Origin: Anaerolineales bacterium
Lineage (GTDB): Bacteria > Chloroflexota > Anaerolineae > Anaerolineales > Villigracilaceae
DNA length: 55,481 bases
Direction: 5' to 3'
NCBI GenBank assembly: GCA_030018695.1
Contig: JASEHI010000009.1
Span: forward strand, 1 to 55,481
The notes under the pieces were generated by a model. The model saw only the letters and a program-made list of their open reading frames with translations. It was not told where the DNA came from and made no database searches. Both the position numbers and the translations under genes were made by a program. The stretch's first letter is position 1. Each line of letters begins with the position of its first letter. Below, piece after piece: positions 52,607 through 55,481 of this stretch.

Positions 52607-52627
52607 GCGCAAAATGGCATTTTGCGC
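52607..52627. repeat. 21-bp perfect palindrome beside the retroelement template
   Basis: GCGCAAAATG and CATTTTGCGC face each other with one base between. It lies just past the 3' end of the template repeat (minus-strand sense), where DGRs often have a hairpin or cruciform that supports retrohoming. Confidence 0.75.
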
Positions 52628-52629
52628 GA

Positions 52630-52770
52630 CACACAAAGGCGTGGAGAGAACAAGACGAAAACCGAGGTTGTTGTTGAAGTTGTCGGGTTCGTTCCTGTTC
52701 CGGTACGCACAGCGCGCGTTGTTTCGATTGTTGTTCCACGAACCGCCGCGCACCACGCGGACTTATGGAT
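52630..52770 (-). other. DGR template repeat (TR)
   Basis: Read on the minus strand, the segment would encode [20 protein letters not shown] then [19 protein letters not shown]. This is the pattern of the variable C-type-lectin/FGE-like end of DGR targets, with eleven Asn codons (ten AAC). Such adenine-rich AAC codons are the hallmark of a TR, because reverse transcription mutates adenines. A TAA stands two codons before RVVRGG in that frame, so it is a template and not a gene. It follows avd directly. The outer limits are approximate. Confidence 0.82.
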
Positions 52771-52789
52771 GCGCCCTTCACAACGGACC

Positions 52790-53140
52790 TTACGGCCCGG
52801 GTGTGACAGTTTTGAGCCACCCGCCCAAGAGTTTTCCGATCTCGGCCACCATGACTGAAACATGGTGGTATCGGCCGGCGCTCAACCAGCCCCACTTTTC
52901 ACACAAACGTAAATACAAGCGCGCCTTGCGCAGTTCTGAATCGGCCGCGCGCAGTTTTTCGGCGCGGAACGCGCCGCGTTGGGTGTTGGCTTCGATGATC
53001 AATTCCTGGAAATCCAACACGGCCTTTTGCAACCTCTGCGTGACGACGAACCGCTGGCTGCGCGGGAAGTTTTCGGCCACCGGCAGAAGCCAGGTGAGCA
53101 GATCATAGGTGCGGGTGAAGATGACCATCTCCTCAGACAT
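52790..53140 (-). CDS. avd: DGR accessory variability determinant (Avd)
   Basis: A 116-residue, mostly helical protein (YDLLTWLLPVAENFPRSQRF, LQKAVLDFQELIIEANTQRG, ELRKARLYLRLCEKWGWLSA, VMVAEIGKLLGGWLK), matching the four-helix-bundle Avd family. Avd forms a pentamer that binds the DGR reverse transcriptase and template RNA. Its start overlaps the reverse-transcriptase stop by 8 bases, implying coupled translation. The template repeat begins right after its stop codon. Confidence 0.9.
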   Translation of the reverse strand: MSEEMVIFTRTYDLLTWLLPVAENFPRSQRFVVTQRLQKAVLDFQELIIEANTQRGAFRAEKLRAADSELRKARLYLRLCEKWGWLSAGRYHHVSVMVAEIGKLLGGWLKTVTPGP

Positions 53141-54209
53141 ACCCGTCTCCTGCCGCGAGCAGATCGAACCCGGCCAACATGGCGCGGCTCAGGCCGAATG
53201 TGTCGCCATAGCGGACGTGGTTGAGCCAGCCTTGCACAGAATCCTTGACCTGCTGCTGTGTCCCCTGCTCGATCCGCTGACGCAGACGCCTGCGGAAATG
53301 ATAGCCCTTACGCGCTTTCAAACGGCGGTGGTCGGGGAACAGCACGAAGCCCAAAAATGGCAGGCCTTCGGTAACCTTCCTGGGATAGGCGCTCTCCTCG
53401 TGGAGCGTCAACCGGTAACGCGCCAGGCGGGTGAGGATGGCCGCGCGCCAATCCATCAATTCGCTCCGGCTGTCGCTGAACAGGACGAAATCATCCACAA
53501 ACCGCAGGTAGGCAGGGCAGGAGAGTTCGCGGCGCACGAAATGGTCGAACGGGTCGAGATAGCAGTTGGCCCACCACTGTGAGGTGAGGTTGCCAATCGG
53601 CAGGCCGCGCGGCCGCCCGGCGGCGAAAATGCCTTGCCCTGAGCCTGTCGAAGGGTCATCGCCGGGGAAATAAACCATCTGGTACTCCTCCGCAAGCACG
53701 CCGCGTCCGCTGGCAAGGATGCGGTCAACCAGCCAGAGCAGGCTGTCATCGGGAAGCATGGCCTTCAACGTTCTGCGCAGGATGGTATGGTCAATACTTG
53801 GAAAAAATTGGCGCACGTCGCACTGCAAAGCGTACTTGTACCCGCGGCTATATTGCTGGCAGGCATTGATGGCCTTGTGCGTGCCTTTGCCGGCGCGGTT
53901 GGCAAAACTGTTGGCAATGAACGCTTTTTCGAAATACGGCACGCTGACATTGCACAGGGCGTGATGCACCACCCGGTCGCGGAAGGGGGCGGCCGAGATC
54001 AACCGCCGCTTGGGTTCGTGGACGTGGAAATGGCGGTATCTTCCCGGCTGGTAGGTTTGCCCGGCCAACTCGCCTTGCAGTTCGAGCAAATTATCTGCCA
54101 GCAGGGTTTCGAACCCGGCCACTGGCGCTTTGCCGCGCTTGCCGCGCGAGGCGTTGGCATATGCCAGGCGCAGGTTTTCCCAGGCGATCAAACGTTCGTT
54201 CAAATTCAT
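53133..54209 (-). CDS. Diversity-generating retroelement reverse transcriptase
   Basis: A 358-residue reverse transcriptase. Domain A contains LQCDVRQFFPSIDHTILRR, with the first catalytic Asp at 131. Domain 4 has the DGR-typical RGLPIGNLTSQWWANCYL (205-211), and the catalytic loop is YLRFVDDFVLFSD with FVDD at 237-240. It makes mutated cDNA from the template RNA by misreading adenines. Residues 186-192 (PSTGSGQ) come from a GAGCCTGTCGAAG repeat inserted in frame in the loop before domain 4. AAGGAG precedes the ATG. The order is RT-avd-TR rather than the more common target-avd-TR-RT. Confidence 0.93.
   Translation of the reverse strand: MNLNERLIAWENLRLAYANASRGKRGKAPVAGFETLLADNLLELQGELAGQTYQPGRYRHFHVHEPKRRLISAAPFRDRVVHHALCNVSVPYFEKAFIANSFANRAGKGTHKAINACQQYSRGYKYALQCDVRQFFPSIDHTILRRTLKAMLPDDSLLWLVDRILASGRGVLAEEYQMVYFPGDDPSTGSGQGIFAAGRPRGLPIGNLTSQWWANCYLDPFDHFVRRELSCPAYLRFVDDFVLFSDSRSELMDWRAAILTRLARYRLTLHEESAYPRKVTEGLPFLGFVLFPDHRRLKARKGYHFRRRLRQRIEQGTQQQVKDSVQGWLNHVRYGDTFGLSRAMLAGFDLLAAGDGYV
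53632..53654. repeat. GAGCCTGTCGAAG repeat inside the DGR reverse transcriptase
   Basis: CCTTGCCCTGAGCCTGTCGA and AGGG is inserted in frame after YFPGDD and encodes PSTGSGQG. The same word occurs in nuoL and in the DUF559 remnant. Confidence 0.85.
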
Positions 54210-54233
54210 ATTTTTCTCCTTGTCTCGAAGAGT

Positions 54234-54292
54234 CGTAGTAGCGATTTCAGTCGCCCCTCTGGCGGCGGGTAACGACTGAAGTCGCTACTACG
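54234..54292. repeat. Palindromic repeat upstream of the retroelement
   Basis: CGTAGTAGCGATTTCAGTCG faces CGACTGAAGTCGCTACTACG with one mismatch around a 19-base centre. It is a widespread palindromic element and may influence the transcript entering the reverse-transcriptase gene. Confidence 0.8.
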
Positions 54293-54367
54293 AAAAAACC
54301 AAAAAAATTTTTTAAAATCGATTCAGAGTTTCAGAGTGCAGAGAATCAGAGTTCAGATCTGATTACC

Positions 54368-54890
54368 TTACACATTTGAATTTAGCGTGACAGGAAGCGT
54401 CACAGGCTTCAGTTTCAAATTTGATAAAACTGCCTTGAAATCAGGCAGAAACAAAAGCCCAGTTGCAAGAGTGCGCTTCAACCAGCGCAAGCCAAGTTGA
54501 AACAGGCTCAACGTGCGTTCATGCGCTGGGTCAACCTGACAACGAAGGGTTTCACCTTGTTTCAAAACGAACTCGCCCAATTCGTGACACCAGAGCGTCG
54601 CAATGGCGATGGCTAACAACAGATGGTCAATGCGCTCGGCATGTTGCAAACGAGTGTGTTCCATGTCGAACCCGCCAGATTTGTCGTCGCGGAAACTTTG
54701 TTCAATGCTCATACGACGAGCATATTCTCGCAAGCGCGCCCGGCAGGCGATTTGATTGGTGATGATCGCAACCATTTCCGGCTGACCTTGTTTGTCGGTC
54801 GTCCAGGTGACCGACACATTGGTTTTCAATTTCGCTTCGCGTGTGCTCTCGGTTCGCTCATTTTTTGACGGGATTTGAAAAATGCGATAA
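54368..54890 (-). mobile_element. 3' part of an IS4-family transposase gene
   Basis: The frame carries the YREK signature Y-x2-R-x3-E-x6-K in EYARRMSIEQSFRDDKSGG, preceded by VTWTTDKQGQPEMVAIITNQ. The catalytic Glu region is present but the N-terminal two-thirds with the two Asp residues is missing; the sequence switches near 54870-54890 to the start of another insertion sequence on the opposite strand. It is therefore a broken element. Confidence 0.8.
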
Positions 54891-54899
54891 GCTATCGGC

Positions 54900-55481
54900 A
54901 TGACCAAATGGCTTACCATAACGACTGAACGAGTAGACGACATTCCTGTTCTGATTGCATCGCTGGAGCGCATGGGGCTGGCCGAACTGGCAGACAAGCA
55001 CTTTGTACCGCACGGCAACTGGCAAGGGATCAGTCCAGGAAAAATGCTGACGGGGTGGTTGGCCCACATCCTGTCGGAAGCGGATCACCGGCTGAACCAG
55101 GTGGAGGATTGGGCGGCGAAGCGGAACGAGACGCTGAGTGTCTGCCTGGGATGCGATGTGCGAGCGCTGGACTTCAGCGACGACCGGCTGGCGATTGGAC
55201 TGGATCTGCTGAGTGATGATCAGCATTGGGTGCAATTCGAGACAGCCTTGAACCAGCGCACGATCCGGGTCTACGACTTGAAGCCGAAGTGTGTACGGAT
55301 CGACAGTACTACGGCGAGCGGGCATTGGCAAGTGACGGAAGATGGCTTGTTCCAGTTTGGGCACAGCAAAGACTACCGGCCCGACTTGCCGCAGGTGAAG
55401 GTGATCTTGTCTACGCTGGACCCCTTGGGGATGCCGGTTGCGACGCAAGTGGTTTCTGGCGACAAAGCTGACGACCCTTTG
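54900..55481 (+). mobile_element. IS1634-family transposase, 5' part
   Basis: The open frame starts ATGACCAAATGG and runs off the right edge (at least 193 codons). It reads MTKWLTITTERVDDIPVLIA, GISPGKMLTGWLAHILSEAD, ALDFSDDRLAIGLDLLSDDQ and VRIDSTTASGHW, then FGHSKDYRPDLPQVKVILST and LDPLGMPVATQVVSGDKADD. This matches IS1634 transposases, with the first catalytic Asp in RIDSTTAS. It probably entered the IS4-family gene and cut it. The right end is not in the window. Confidence 0.9.

Noticed and set aside
52370-52756. Open frame encoding [20 protein letters not shown] as a real FGE/C-type-lectin protein
   Set aside because: A TAA lies just upstream of the motif in the same frame, no fold precedes it, and the AAC-rich codons and position after avd fit a template repeat.

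Overview
This window most likely comes from a member of the phylum Chloroflexota, class Anaerolineae. That is an inference from gene families, not from a marker search: a 14-gene complex I operon in nuoA-N order, a dnaG-rpoD pair, a T-box-regulated threonyl-tRNA synthetase without a TGS domain, Anaerolineae-style sortase and small conserved proteins, secreted LysM/CARDB/FN3 lipoproteins, and an extreme load of short intergenic repeats. Base composition is GC-rich in the housekeeping genes and visibly AT-richer in the accessory genes (DUF2268 peptidase, DruA/NurA/HerA block, DUF4143 ATPase, DNA methylase).

Layout. 1-525: edge of an IS5-family element. 751-3165: comEC with a degenerate C-terminal beta-lactamase-like domain. 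3391-3945: half of a Cys/Met-metabolism PLP enzyme. 4090-7285: cobalamin riboswitch followed by btuF-btuC-btuD. 7337-8020: UPF0173 hydrolase. 8157-8605: a 113-bp MITE next to remnants of rlmD and of a second btuD-like gene. 8595-17994: a minus-strand cluster of two-component regulators and large secreted/lipoprotein genes. 18341-19464: sortase and a small membrane protein. 19532-22250: small conserved protein, tRNA-Val, T-box and thrS. 22269-28410: accessory and decay zone (half of ettA fused to an unrelated gene end, herA and nurA remnants, an intact DruA-like gene, DUF559 remnants, a DUF4143 ATPase). 28415-45730: the nuo operon on the minus strand, interrupted by a toxin-antitoxin pair, a MITE, a zinc peptidase and an orphan antitoxin. 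45948-48622: second accessory patch (DUF5131 remnant, DNA methylase, DUF4143 ATPase with a palindromic promoter). 48680-52255: rpoD and dnaG. 52607-54209: a diversity-generating retroelement (template repeat, avd, reverse transcriptase) whose variable target gene is not in the window. 54368-55481: two transposase genes.

How it works together. The nuo genes encode a complete NADH:quinone oxidoreductase including the NADH-dehydrogenase module (NuoE, F, G). The btu genes import vitamin B12 under riboswitch control, and thrS is tuned by uncharged tRNA-Thr. DnaG and the principal sigma factor form a conserved information-processing pair.

The most unusual points are: (1) the retroelement; (2) a DruA-NurA-HerA gene set that may be a decaying defence locus; (3) two near-identical 113-bp MITEs, each with a perfect 9-bp target duplication; (4) short palindromic repeats inserted in frame into NuoG, NuoL and the reverse transcriptase and out of frame into a DUF559 gene; and (5) gene-spacer arrays of simple words that also invade the variable arms of the riboswitch and the T-box.
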